A stretch of 47,359 nucleotides of DNA, taken from X23 sp050251575. Its GTDB lineage: Bacteria; Bacillota; Clostridia; SK-Y3. The stretch lies in contig JBFWMP010000005.1 of assembly GCA_050251575.1 (NCBI GenBank), forward strand, positions 1-47,359. The letters are read 5' to 3'. Shown in pieces: positions 25,553 to 33,911 of this stretch (positions are counted from its first letter, which is position 1; each line of letters opens with the position of its first letter). A model generated the notes under the pieces. It did no database searches. It was not told the origin of the DNA and was given only the letters and a program-made list of their open reading frames with translations. Both the position numbers and the translations under genes were made by a program.

Positions 25553-26639
25553 AAATATTCTTTTCTATAAATTCAATAATATCTTTTGCCTTAGGAGGGC
25601 ATCCGGGCACACTTTTGGCAAATCCTTTTGTACAGATACCAATACCGATTCCATCGCCTTGCTGGTCTTTAAAGCCTTGACCAATGCATATTTTTGTCCT
25701 TACTCTATTTAACTGTCCCCTCTCATCCATTCTCTCTAAAGCATGTATCAAGCTTCCATAGCAAGCTGAGCAAGCATCCTTTTCCTCAACATATTTTGCA
25801 AGACGTTCAACTTTTCTGGAGCGGGTAATCTTCTTCACATCTGAATCCTTATTTAACTCCAAAATCTTAGCACCTTTTGTGTCTGTACTGCCTGCCCCTA
25901 TCCTTTCAGCTATCTGAATATAAGGCACCTCACTTAATTCAAAACCCATGAGTTCTGCAGCATATGCATCTACTAACACCGGATCTTTTCCTACAATTAC
26001 CCTATTCATTTGAACAGGAGTTCCTCCTTCTTCGAAGGTTAAGTCTCCCATCAGTCCGTCTACAATAATCAGACTGCTCTTGATAATCTTATTTAAATGG
26101 GCAATAGGTTTGTGCAGACCCATCGTATGAAACCTTCTCTTTTCACTGTCCGGGATACATCCCTTCATGTTCTTCAAAGCACAGGTCATACTGGTTTGAC
26201 AGTGACCCTTTAAGACCGGCATGTTAATGAGATAATCGACTTCCATTGCTTTATTGCAAACATTAATTTTTACGCCACCGGCATCATATTCTTTATATTT
26301 ATCTTTTTGTAAGTCAACTAAAGGTACACCATACATTTTAGAAATTTGCTCGTATCCACATACTGAAAATGCCCTGGATGTTCTATCTCCAACCCATGAT
26401 CCCTCAAGAATGATAATATTTTTATAGCCTTTTTCCTGCAAATATTCTATTACTCCTGCAACCAACTCAGGCGTTGTTGTAGCTCCGGAAGAAGCAGGCT
26501 TGGCAACTACCAGATTTGGTTTTATACCTATCAATGCATCCTTGCTGATTTCTTCTTCAATCTTTGCATTTGCAAGAATATTTTTTATCATGGATTTTGG
26601 AGTATTACCATATATAATATGCAACTCATCTTGCTTCAT
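25551..26639 (-). CDS. DUF362 domain protein
   Basis: 362 residues. The DUF362 core is clear: IGIKPNLVVAKPASSGATTT (~38-57), IILEGSWVGDRTSRAF (~75), LINMPVLKGHCQTSMTCALKNMKGC (~137-161), HTMGLHKPIAHLN (~170) and IVDGLMGDLTFEEGGTPVQ (~192). The C-terminal part has conserved cysteines (ACSACYGSL, CIGQG, GICTKGF, PGCPPK) that could bind a metal cluster, but there is no classic ferredoxin C-x2-C-x2-C-x3-C motif. Function is not established for this family. It follows the glycerate cassette by 108 bases in the same orientation, with AGGAGGAG before the ATG. A weak hairpin separates them, so co-transcription is uncertain. Confidence 0.85.
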   Translation of the reverse strand: MKQDELHIIYGNTPKSMIKNILANAKIEEEISKDALIGIKPNLVVAKPASSGATTTPELVAGVIEYLQEKGYKNIIILEGSWVGDRTSRAFSVCGYEQISKMYGVPLVDLQKDKYKEYDAGGVKINVCNKAMEVDYLINMPVLKGHCQTSMTCALKNMKGCIPDSEKRRFHTMGLHKPIAHLNKIIKSSLIIVDGLMGDLTFEEGGTPVQMNRVIVGKDPVLVDAYAAELMGFELSEVPYIQIAERIGAGSTDTKGAKILELNKDSDVKKITRSRKVERLAKYVEEKDACSACYGSLIHALERMDERGQLNRVRTKICIGQGFKDQQGDGIGIGICTKGFAKSVPGCPPKAKDIIEFIEKNI

Positions 26640-26687
26640 TATATCTCACTCCTCCTTTACCTATATATCCTATCTTATTAATGCCAA

Positions 26688-26720
26688 AACGACAGGGTAT
26701 TATAAACATACTCTGCCGTT
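26688..26720. terminator. Weak hairpin after the 2-hydroxyacid dehydrogenase gene
   Basis: AACGACAGGGTAT (26688-26700) pairs imperfectly with ATACTCTGCCGTT (26708-26720). Only a short TTTT follows on the minus strand, so read-through into DUF362 is plausible. Confidence 0.4.
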
Positions 26721-26747
26721 CTAAGTTATAAAAGATTCTTGTTTTAA

Positions 26748-27707
26748 TTATTTATTTACTACGTTAATTGGCGTTCCTTTTATAAATTCTTCAAGATTCT
26801 CTACCGCAATGTTCATCAAGCGTTCTCTTGATTCCTTTGGTGCCCATGAAATATGAGGAGTAATAATACAATTTTTAGCTGTTACTAATGGATTATCCAT
26901 CTTAATTGGTTCGGTAGAAACAACATCAAGACCTGCTGCATACACTGTACCACTATTTAATTCATCTGCTAAATCCTGATCTACAACCAATGGTCCTCTG
27001 GAGTTATTGAGAATAATAACACCATCTTTCATCTTTGCAATGGTATTCTTATTGATAATTCCTTCGGTGCTTGGGAATAACGGACAATGTAAGCTGATAA
27101 CATCAGAATTTGCCAGCAATTCATCCAAACTTACATATTTCATTGTTTCACTTTCCAAATCTTTGTTCTGATATTCATCAAATGCCAATACTTTCATACC
27201 AAATGCTTGAGCGATTTTACCTGTAGTCTGTCCAATTCTTCCGTAACCAATAACACCTATTGTTTTTCCTGCTAGTTCGATCAATGGATAGTTCCAGAAG
27301 CACCAGTCAGCATTGTTAGTCCAGTCACCTTTTCTAACTGCTTCACTGTGAGCCCATACATGGTGGCAAACTTCCAATAATAATGCAAAAGCCATTTGTC
27401 CAACTGCAGTTGTTCCATAAGTTGGAATGTTTGTTACTAGAACACCTTTTTCTTTTGCTGCATTTACATCTACTACATTATATCCTGTTGCTAATACACC
27501 TATCCATTTAATATTAGGTGCTTTGTCAAGAGTCTCTTTTGTTATTGGTGTCTTATTAGTAAATATTGCTTCTGCATCACCAATTCTTTCTAAAATTTTG
27601 TCTGTTGGTGTACGATCATACACTTTAACTTCTCCAAGTTTTTCTAATCTTTCCCAAGTTAAGTCTCCTGGGTTCAGCGTGTAACCATCTAAAACAACGA
27701 TTTTCAT
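26748..27707 (-). CDS. D-2-hydroxyacid dehydrogenase, probable glycerate dehydrogenase/hydroxypyruvate reductase
   Basis: 319 residues from ATG 27707, with AAAGGGG at 8 bases; the more upstream in-frame TTG/ATG have no site. It has the D-isomer-specific 2-hydroxyacid dehydrogenase fold: substrate loop LATGYNVVDVNAAKEKG (~72-88), NAD motif GKTIGVIGYGRIGQTTGKIA (~145-164), NNSRGPLVVDQDLADEL (~230) with catalytic Arg, the Glu in VVSTEPI (~260) and the catalytic His in ITPHISWAPKESRERL (~285). This type reduces hydroxypyruvate or glyoxylate with NADH. Placement next to glycerate kinase and a sugar-isomerase-like gene supports a hydroxypyruvate/glycerate role. Confidence 0.87.
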   Translation of the reverse strand: MKIVVLDGYTLNPGDLTWERLEKLGEVKVYDRTPTDKILERIGDAEAIFTNKTPITKETLDKAPNIKWIGVLATGYNVVDVNAAKEKGVLVTNIPTYGTTAVGQMAFALLLEVCHHVWAHSEAVRKGDWTNNADWCFWNYPLIELAGKTIGVIGYGRIGQTTGKIAQAFGMKVLAFDEYQNKDLESETMKYVSLDELLANSDVISLHCPLFPSTEGIINKNTIAKMKDGVIILNNSRGPLVVDQDLADELNSGTVYAAGLDVVSTEPIKMDNPLVTAKNCIITPHISWAPKESRERLMNIAVENLEEFIKGTPINVVNK

Positions 27708-27726
27708 AATTAATACCCCTTTCATT

Positions 27727-27924
27727 TTAGCTCGAAGCCAGGAGCTTGGAGCTGGGAGATATTCTTTAATCTCCCCCCAAACTCTCCAACTGAGAACTTT
27801 TCAAGATTTATATTGTTCATTTTCTACTAACAAAAAACAATCTGCATTGTTTGATACCAGTTTTATGAATAAAGATACGTATATCACTTTTAATTAGCTT
27901 ATCCTAGCTCTTAGCTCCCAGCTA
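27727..27924. repeat. AGCT-rich repeats at both ends of an operon gap, copies 4 and 5 in inverse orientation
   Basis: The 218-base gap between the isomerase and dehydrogenase genes has an AGCT-rich block at each end: 27727-27760 (GGAGCTTGGAGCTGGGAG) and 27894-27924 (TAGCTCTTAGCTCCCAGCTA). The two are in opposite orientation (AGCTGGGAG versus CTCCCAGCT), so they could pair as a long stem or act as terminal inverted repeats. The ~135 bases between them are AT-rich, with no ORF I can support. Confidence 0.55.
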
Positions 27925-27925
27925 A

Positions 27926-28837
27926 TTATAGCTTCGCCCATGCTTGGTTTAATACTCTCTTCGCATTAGCAACTACGATGTCAGGATCTTCATCTCCCCA
28001 AGGCTTCACTTCAAAGCTTAAAATTGGTGGATTCTGAGTATTTAAGAATCCGATATCTTTTAGAACTCTTAAATATTCAACCAACTCATCAACATCATTT
28101 TCGCTGTTAGGGAATCCAAATCTAGGATGAGTATCTCCATAGGCTTCAAAGGATGAATCCTTTATAACCGTATTACCCATATGTGCATGCACAAGATAGT
28201 CTTTAATCGGAAGAATTGATTCTGCTGAAGTTTCTCTCAACATCGGAATATGACTTAAATCAACCATCAATCCAAAATTATCATATTCTTTTCTGATTTC
28301 TTCCGCAAATCTTTTTGCTAAAGCAACCGGACCGATAATACTCTTCTTATCGATATCATAATCAAATACTTCTAAAACAACTTTCATACTGCCTTTAGAT
28401 TTTGCATAGGCACATAATTCTTTTGTGGATTTAACCAATGCCTGGAATGAATCTTCCTTAGTAGCTTCCTCATACTTTCCGCTTAAGAAAGCAAATCCTG
28501 CAGCTCCTATTTCATAAGCTTCATCAATGCCTTCTTTTAAATTATCAATTGCCTTTTGCCTGCCTTCTTCATTAAGATCATTGATATTCATACCCGTAGT
28601 AAGCAATCTAGGCTGACCGCCGTACGCAACTGTCATATGACTGGAGTCTAACATCTTCTTAACCTGTTTTCTTGTTTCAGCATCTTTAATCCAGGTTAAC
28701 TCAATTGCATCGAAATAATCATCTACTGCAATCTTTTTGACTGTTTCTAAAATCGGGCCTTCTCCCTTTATAGTGGCTGGATATGCCATAAAATGGATTA
28801 AACCAACCTTCATGTACTTATGCATGGATTCGTTCAT
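27926..28837 (-). CDS. Sugar phosphate isomerase/epimerase-like TIM-barrel protein
   Basis: 303 residues. Fits the xylose-isomerase-like/AP-endonuclease-2 barrel family: KVGLIHFMAYPAT near the N-terminus, DAIELTWIKD (~40), MTVAYGGQPRL (~70), MKVVLEVFDYDID (~150) with a metal-binding Glu, LMVDLSHIPMLRET (~187) with Asp and His, LVHAHMGNT (~212) and ILSFEVKPWGDEDPD (~275) with a second Glu. Such proteins isomerise hydroxypyruvate/tartronate semialdehyde or 3-keto sugars. Its place between glycerate kinase (12 bases upstream) and a 2-hydroxyacid dehydrogenase suggests a three- or four-carbon acid substrate; the exact one is unknown. The ATG has AGGAGG upstream. Confidence 0.8.
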   Translation of the reverse strand: MNESMHKYMKVGLIHFMAYPATIKGEGPILETVKKIAVDDYFDAIELTWIKDAETRKQVKKMLDSSHMTVAYGGQPRLLTTGMNINDLNEEGRQKAIDNLKEGIDEAYEIGAAGFAFLSGKYEEATKEDSFQALVKSTKELCAYAKSKGSMKVVLEVFDYDIDKKSIIGPVALAKRFAEEIRKEYDNFGLMVDLSHIPMLRETSAESILPIKDYLVHAHMGNTVIKDSSFEAYGDTHPRFGFPNSENDVDELVEYLRVLKDIGFLNTQNPPILSFEVKPWGDEDPDIVVANAKRVLNQAWAKL

Positions 28838-28849
28838 TTTTATTCCTCC

Positions 28850-29989
28850 TTATTTAATAGTCATTCCTATTTTGATGATTCTCATTACTCTTTCTGCAGC
28901 ATCTTCCATCAGCTCTGTAGACCTACCCATTGCTTCACTTAGAGGCATTGCTTTATTTACAGTACTCATAATACCATCTACACCATAATCATATACTGCA
29001 GATGCTCCATCTCCAATATCCCCAACAATCGCAAGAACAGGCAAGTTGTATTTTTTTACTCTTTGCCCTACTCCTACAGGAACTTTTCCAAAGATGGATT
29101 GTCCATCTATTCTACCCTCTCCGGTAATAACAAAATCAGTTGTCGGCAAATGTTTATCTATATCTACAACATCCAAAACTGTTTCAATTCCAGACTTCAA
29201 ATGAGCATCGCAGAACACAATCAACCCTGCACCTAATCCACCTGCTGCTCCTGTTCCCGGAACATCAATAATATCCTTGCCTAACTGCTCTTTAATGATA
29301 CCTGCGTAGTGTCTTAAGTTATCATCCAGTTGCTTTACTAAATCCGGAGTTGCACCTTTCTGAGGACCATAAATTGCAGAGGCGCCTTTTTCACCACAAA
29401 GCGGATTTGACACATCACATGCGACAATAACTTCTGTTTCTTTGATTCGCGAATCAATATTGGAAGTATCGATAGAAGCCAATTTATCTAATTGTCCTCC
29501 ACCATAACCTAGCTCATTTCCATTCTTGTCTTTAAAAGATACGCCTAACGCTTGAGCCATACCAATACCACCATCATTAGTAGCACTACCGCCTATTCCT
29601 ATTACAATACTTTTGCATCCATCATCCAATGCTACTTTTATTAATTCACCTGTTCCATATGTATTAGTAATCAAAGGATTCTTTTTATCCTCTGGGACAA
29701 GCGGCAAGCCTGAAGCTGCAGCCATTTCAATAACAGCAGTACCATTATCTAATATCCCATACTTTGCACGAACCTTTGTACCCAACGGACCTACTACATC
29801 TATTTCTTTAAACTGCCCTCCAGCGCCTAAAACCAACGCATCTACGGTTCCTTCTCCACCGTCTGCAATAGGTATTTTAATAACTTCTACATCAGGAACT
29901 ACTTTACGGATACCTCTCTCAATCGTATTCGCTACAGCAATAGTAGTATTACTTCCTTTGAAAGAGTCCGGTGCTATAATTATTTTCAT
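28850..29989 (-). CDS. Glycerate kinase, GlxK/GarK family
   Basis: 379 residues starting at MKIIIAPDSFKGSNTT, a typical family N-terminus; the ATG at 29989 is 9 bases from GGAGG, while the in-frame ATG three codons upstream is too close to it. Motifs: IPIADGGEGTVDAL (~40-53), AAASGLPLVP (~92), IGIGGSATNDGGIGMAQALG (~125-144), GPQKGATP (~205), GTGAAGGLGAGL (~250) and FVITGEGRIDGQSIFGKVPVGV (~285). The family phosphorylates D-glycerate, usually giving 2-phosphoglycerate, which feeds glycolysis. It is the first gene of the cassette behind its own promoter. Confidence 0.93.
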   Translation of the reverse strand: MKIIIAPDSFKGSNTTIAVANTIERGIRKVVPDVEVIKIPIADGGEGTVDALVLGAGGQFKEIDVVGPLGTKVRAKYGILDNGTAVIEMAAASGLPLVPEDKKNPLITNTYGTGELIKVALDDGCKSIVIGIGGSATNDGGIGMAQALGVSFKDKNGNELGYGGGQLDKLASIDTSNIDSRIKETEVIVACDVSNPLCGEKGASAIYGPQKGATPDLVKQLDDNLRHYAGIIKEQLGKDIIDVPGTGAAGGLGAGLIVFCDAHLKSGIETVLDVVDIDKHLPTTDFVITGEGRIDGQSIFGKVPVGVGQRVKKYNLPVLAIVGDIGDGASAVYDYGVDGIMSTVNKAMPLSEAMGRSTELMEDAAERVMRIIKIGMTIK

Positions 29990-30044
29990 ACCTTTCATCC
30001 CTCCTTTTCTTTGCTAAACTCACATTTAATTGTCGTATGATAAA

Positions 30045-30073
30045 ATTTTACCACACTTAGCAACACTTTTCAA
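30045..30073 (-). promoter_or_regulatory. Promoter of the glycerate cassette
   Basis: On the minus strand, TTGAAA (30068-30073), a 17-base spacer and TAAAAT (30045-30050) lie ~55 bases before the glycerate kinase start. The DeoR regulator gene ends in its own terminator just upstream, so the cassette is transcribed separately. The DeoR operator itself is not obvious. Confidence 0.6.
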
Positions 30074-30114
30074 CATATAACAAAAATTTAGCTAGTGAAA
30101 ATAAAATAATATAT

Positions 30115-30158
30115 AAAAGAAGCAAGCTGCTTATAGTATTTACAGCCTGCTTCTTTTT
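30115..30158. terminator. Terminator after the DeoR regulator gene
   Basis: AAAAGAAGCAAGCTG (30115-30129) pairs with CAGCCTGCTTCTTTT (30143-30157) with one mismatch, 28 bases past the DeoR stop. A/T tails are present on both strands. Confidence 0.75.
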
Positions 30159-30185
30159 ATTAATATATTTAACTTTCATTCCTCT

Positions 30186-30956
30186 TTACTTCTCTTCTTC
30201 GACAATGATAAGGTCAATCCCTGTTTCCTGAAAGTATTTACGATATTTCCCACCAACACTACTATCGGTAATAAATCTATGAATGGAATGAATTGCTGCA
30301 AAGGTAACCAAGGCACTTTTCCCAAACTTCGTACTGTCTGCAAGGCAAAATATTTCTTGCGCACTTGACATCGCTTTCTTCTTTATATGCGCTTCCAAGG
30401 GATTAGAAACGGTAAGCCCTTGCTCAAGTCTTATACCACTCGCTGATAAAAATAATTTTTGTACATTATATGCATCGAAAAAGCTTTCCGTTTCCGGCCC
30501 GACTAGCGAATAAGAGCCTTTTCTTTGGGTGCCTCCGGTAAGAATCAAGTTAATCCTTTCTCTATTTGACAACTCATAGGCAATATTAATATCATTGGTA
30601 ATCACAGAAACCTCTATATCGGGTAATAATTGTGCCATTATAAGTGTAGTTGTTCCAGAATCCAAAATAAAAGAATCTCCAGGATTGATAAATTTTATTG
30701 CTTCTTCTGCTATTGCTCTTTTTGAATCCATATTGATTTCTTTACGCTGCGATACCGGTGGAACATCATTCACCTCACCAACAAGCGTAGCTCCGCCATG
30801 AATCTTTTGCAAAAGTCCCTGTTTATCTAGTTTTTCCATATCTCTTCGAATAGTTTCTTCAGACACATCAAAAAGCCTGCTTAATTCAGAAACTTTTACA
30901 AAACCCTTATCATTTAACAGCTTTAAAATTTTTTCCTGCCTATTGATTGCTAACAT
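30186..30956 (-). CDS. DeoR/GlpR-family transcriptional regulator
   Basis: 256 residues. The N-terminal DeoR helix-turn-helix is present: NRQEKILKLLNDKGFVKVSEL, then FDVSEETIRRDMEKLDKQG (~28-46) and KIHGGATL (~50-57). The C-terminal sugar-phosphate sensor domain (DeoRC) spans ~75-235, with DSGTTTLIMAQLL (~98), ITNDINIAYEL, LTGGTQRKGSYSLVGPETE (~142) and LADSTKFGKSALV (~205). Members usually repress an adjacent catabolic operon and are relieved by a phosphorylated sugar or acid. Here the obvious target is the glycerate kinase-isomerase-dehydrogenase cassette downstream. Confidence 0.92.
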   Translation of the reverse strand: MLAINRQEKILKLLNDKGFVKVSELSRLFDVSEETIRRDMEKLDKQGLLQKIHGGATLVGEVNDVPPVSQRKEINMDSKRAIAEEAIKFINPGDSFILDSGTTTLIMAQLLPDIEVSVITNDINIAYELSNRERINLILTGGTQRKGSYSLVGPETESFFDAYNVQKLFLSASGIRLEQGLTVSNPLEAHIKKKAMSSAQEIFCLADSTKFGKSALVTFAAIHSIHRFITDSSVGGKYRKYFQETGIDLIIVEEEK

Positions 30957-31104
30957 TTATTCACCTTCTTAGGAAGTATCTTGCCCTAATAATACCACAA
31001 AAAAACACATAATACAACATACTCCAATCTATTTTTAATACTAATTAACTGTTTTCCAATGCACACTTACTATCGCATGCTAAACCACTCTAACTTTGTA
31101 TTCA

Positions 31105-31162
31105 AAAAGCCCACGATTCTTGGTGAAAATATCAGCATTTCAACCATACATCGTGGGCTTTT
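31105..31162. terminator. Long hairpin terminator after the chemoreceptor gene
   Basis: AAAAGCCCACGAT (31105-31117) pairs perfectly with ATCGTGGGCTTTT (31150-31162); an inner TGGTGAAA / TTTCAACCA stem extends it. It lies 27 bases past the chemoreceptor stop and has A/T tails on both sides. Confidence 0.8.
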
Positions 31163-31189
31163 GACGGCTTGTGAATCTTTATTTAGGTA

Positions 31190-32899
31190 TTATAGTTTAA
31201 ATTTAGCAACCGTATCATTTAAAGTTTGTGCAAGGTTAGATAAAATCCGCGCATTTTCCTGAATAAATTCCATTGAACTATTCTGCTGCTGAACAGAAGC
31301 AGATGTCTCCTCAACTCCTGCAGCAGTTTCTTCAGATATAGAAGCAATATGTTCTATAGAATAATTAATTTTTTCACTGTTTTTTGCGATTTCTTCCATG
31401 CTATTGCCAACACTATTTACTCTCTCTACTACTTTTGTAACCTCTTCATTAATACTTCTAAAGGTCTCCCCAGTCACCTTGATTTGCCGTGTGCCCTCCT
31501 CTACCTTTCCATATCCGTCTTGGAGTACACCGGCTACCATTCGTGCTTCATCCTGTATTCCTAGAACAATGTTAGTGATTCCTTTGACTGAATTTCCAAC
31601 CTGTTCTGCTAATTTTCTTATTTCTTCTGCTACAACTGCAAAACCTCTTCCTGCTTCCCCTGCTCTTGCTGCTTCAATAGCTGCATTCAATGCCAAGAGA
31701 TTTGTTTGCTCTGATATATCCTGAATGATTTCAACCAACTGAGAAATCTTTTGCGCCTTTTCATCAAGCTCTTTTACCTTATTCGATGAATTCTTAACTA
31801 CCTCATGAATTGTTCCCATCTGTTGTATGGAACTTTCCATATAGGTATAGCCTTTTTGCGCCATCCCTTGAAGATCTACCGCTGCTTTTTCTAAAAACTC
31901 ACTCTGTTCATTTGCTTTAATAATCTGATTATTCAATCCTTCAATAACACCCACTACTTCCGTAGAAGAATTTGCCTGTTCACCTACACCGGTAGATAAT
32001 TGTTCCATGGTAACCGCTATTTGTTCACTTCCCTGTCTTACCAAGACAGCTGCTTCTGTAAGTTCACTGCTTTGACGGCCAACATTCGCAGATGCATCCG
32101 TAATTTGTCCAATAATATGCTGCAAACTATCTATCATCCTGTTAAAAGACTGGGCCAGCTGCCCAATTTCATCACTACCCTTGTAATTCATTTTTTCAAC
32201 AGCTAGATTTCCTTCTGCAACTTCCCTGCTGAGAAAAACCACTTTATTTAGATGATAATTAATCTTGCGTGAGATAATATACATAACAATCAGACCTAAA
32301 ACTGTTGAAATGGCTATAGACATAAATAGTATCACAATGGTAGTATCTAATTGTTTTCGGCTGCTATCCATTGCTAACCCCCTGCTCTCCTTAAGCAGCC
32401 CTTGAAGCTCTTCCAATGACAATTTACAAGTTGCAGAAAGACTTGTTACTTTCTTGCGAGCCATCGTATATTGAAGCTGAATCCCTCTGTCAACCGCATA
32501 GATAACTTCTTCATTAAAAGCTGAGTCTATCTCTTTAACATTTTTCTTGACATATTCAATAGTTTCTTGTCCTCCGTCTACATCGATATTTGCTTTAAGA
32601 TGATCTAATAACACAATCAGTGCTTCGGAATTAGCATTATAATCATCTATTAAGGAAGGCGTCTGAAAAATAACATAATCACCCACCCTGACATCTTGAG
32701 CATCCAAAGCAGAGATAATCTCAGCAATTTCTACAGTATTATCTGCCGCTTGTTCAATAATATCAAAGTCATTCTTTGAATCCTGAATCAGCATATAAAT
32801 AATTCCTGTTGATAATAAGAATAGTATAATTGCTATGCTCATCGCGATTGAATACTTTACACCCGTTTTAATATTCCCCCATCTTAACTTCTTAAACAT
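31190..32899 (-). CDS. Methyl-accepting chemotaxis protein
   Basis: 569 residues from ATG 32899, with GGGAGAG at 6 bases; the in-frame ATG five codons upstream overlaps that site. A first membrane segment spans ~16-38 (YSIAMSIAIILFLLSTGIIYML). A ~145-residue helical extracellular sensor follows, of the four-helix-bundle kind. The second membrane segment is at ~195-215, then HAMP (AEGNLAVEKMNYKGSDEIGQL, ~235-255). The long signalling coiled coil has its hairpin tip near 400: EQTNLLALNAAIEAARAGEAGRGFAVVAEEIR. No che genes are adjacent, so it is an orphan receptor feeding a chemotaxis array encoded elsewhere. The ligand is unknown. Confidence 0.93.
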   Translation of the reverse strand: MFKKLRWGNIKTGVKYSIAMSIAIILFLLSTGIIYMLIQDSKNDFDIIEQAADNTVEIAEIISALDAQDVRVGDYVIFQTPSLIDDYNANSEALIVLLDHLKANIDVDGGQETIEYVKKNVKEIDSAFNEEVIYAVDRGIQLQYTMARKKVTSLSATCKLSLEELQGLLKESRGLAMDSSRKQLDTTIVILFMSIAISTVLGLIVMYIISRKINYHLNKVVFLSREVAEGNLAVEKMNYKGSDEIGQLAQSFNRMIDSLQHIIGQITDASANVGRQSSELTEAAVLVRQGSEQIAVTMEQLSTGVGEQANSSTEVVGVIEGLNNQIIKANEQSEFLEKAAVDLQGMAQKGYTYMESSIQQMGTIHEVVKNSSNKVKELDEKAQKISQLVEIIQDISEQTNLLALNAAIEAARAGEAGRGFAVVAEEIRKLAEQVGNSVKGITNIVLGIQDEARMVAGVLQDGYGKVEEGTRQIKVTGETFRSINEEVTKVVERVNSVGNSMEEIAKNSEKINYSIEHIASISEETAAGVEETSASVQQQNSSMEFIQENARILSNLAQTLNDTVAKFKL

Positions 32900-33019
32900 T
32901 TTCAACTCTCCCATCTTTAAATCTTAACTAATAATATTATTCGACAATAAATTGTAAAATCCTTCTATCTATTTCTAAAATATTATAAAAGGTTATTATT
33001 TTGCTAATATAGGACATTT

Positions 33020-33457
33020 TTAAGTATTTTTCCTAATCTCTGATCTAGCCAATTCATCACATCTGTTATTATAAAGATTATCAGAATGTCCCTTTACCTT
33101 TTCCCAATCAATATTATGTGTTTTACATTGCTCGACGATTTCCTGCCATAAATCTTGGTTTTCTACAGGCTTTTTTGCTGATGTCCTCCACCCATTTTTC
33201 TCCCAATTTGAAAGCCAACCTTGATTGAGCGCATTAATCAAATAAGCACTATCTGAATGCAATGCTATATTACACGGTTCTTTTAGTATTTTTAAGGCTT
33301 GAATCGCAGCGATCAGTTCCATTCTGTTATTGGTAGTATGCTTTTCGAAGCCGGAAAGTTCTTTTTGATGTTTTCCATACATCAAGATAGCACCCCAGCC
33401 TCCGGGCCCCGGATTTCCGGAGCAGGCTCCATCCGTATAAATGATTATTTCCTTCAT
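33020..33457 (-). CDS. rnhA: Ribonuclease HI
   Basis: 145 residues. It degrades the RNA strand of RNA-DNA hybrids. Visible catalytic carboxylates: Asp9 in IIYTDGACSGNPGPGGWGAI, Glu in TTNNRMELIAAIQAL (~47), Asp in ALHSDSAYLINAL (~69) and the late Asp in YNNRCDELAR (~133). It includes the basic-protrusion-like NQGWLSNWEKNGWR segment and KVKGHSDN. Length matches single-domain RNase HI. The gene is monocistronic; no clear terminator follows in the 120 bases after it. Confidence 0.95.
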   Translation of the reverse strand: MKEIIIYTDGACSGNPGPGGWGAILMYGKHQKELSGFEKHTTNNRMELIAAIQALKILKEPCNIALHSDSAYLINALNQGWLSNWEKNGWRTSAKKPVENQDLWQEIVEQCKTHNIDWEKVKGHSDNLYNNRCDELARSEIRKNT

Positions 33458-33563
33458 TAATTATCTCCTTAAATAAGAGTTATTCAAATTCGAACTAAAA
33501 TAAGTATAACACAGTATAATGGAGAATAGAATTGTTCTTATTATCTATTTCACAATAGGGAGC

Positions 33564-33592
33564 TTGTCAGATATTTTACTTTCACATATAAT
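33564..33592 (+). promoter_or_regulatory. Promoter of the 6S-like RNA
   Basis: TTGTCA (33564-33569), a 17-base spacer and a perfect TATAAT (33587-33592). Transcription would begin near 33599, in a 454-base stretch with no ORF, and on the opposite strand to all neighbouring genes. Confidence 0.75.
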
Positions 33593-33598
33593 ATCTGT

Positions 33599-33800
33599 AT
33601 AATTACAAATGTCTTCACAAGAGATGAAAATAACTCCTGAGATGTGCGACAAGCCTTATATTTTGAACCTACAATATGTATACGGGAGTCCGGAGTTTAA
33701 AATAGGATGTCAGGCCCTAAGATAATTCCCATTGTGGGCGAGGGAAGGCAAATTCTTTTAACAGGACACCCACCTAGCGAAGGCTAGGTGTCAAAATAAA
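33599..33800 (+). ncRNA. ssrS: 6S RNA (SsrS) candidate
   Basis: Clostridial 6S-like layout by eye. TCCTG (from ~33636) can pair with CAGGA (~33762), and GCCTT (before TTATATTTTGAACC) with AAGGC (in GAGGGAAGGC), leaving open strands that include ATTTTGAACCTACA. GGGAGTCC, AGGATGTCAGGCCC, TTCCCATTGTGGGC and GAGGGAAGGC follow in the order I know from Firmicutes 6S RNAs. A perfect hairpin CACCTAGC-GAAG-GCTAGGTG lies at 33771-33790. 6S RNA binds RNA polymerase housekeeping holoenzyme by mimicking an open promoter. A good promoter precedes it. Ends are approximate; RNase P, SRP and tmRNA signatures are absent. Confidence 0.65.
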
Positions 33801-33848
33801 GCTAACGGCATTTTGGGGCTATATAATACATTAAATCAGTATATTACT

Positions 33849-33881
33849 AAAGCTGTTGATTTCATCAATCAACAGCTTTTT
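33849..33881. terminator. Terminator between the 6S-like RNA and the MATE gene
   Basis: AAAGCTGTTGATT (33849-33861) and AATCAACAGCTTT (33867-33879) form a perfect 13-bp stem, followed by TTTTTAGTT on the plus strand. It also stands 30 bases past the MATE stop on the minus strand. Confidence 0.85.
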
Positions 33882-33911
33882 AGTTATTATTCACACATCT
33901 TTCTATGATCC

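Noticed and set aside
33599..33881. RNase P RNA, SRP RNA or tmRNA
   Set aside because: Hallmark sequences of these RNAs (GAGGAAAGTCC, GGAAGG SRP tetraloop region, tRNA-like ends) are not present; 6S features fit better.
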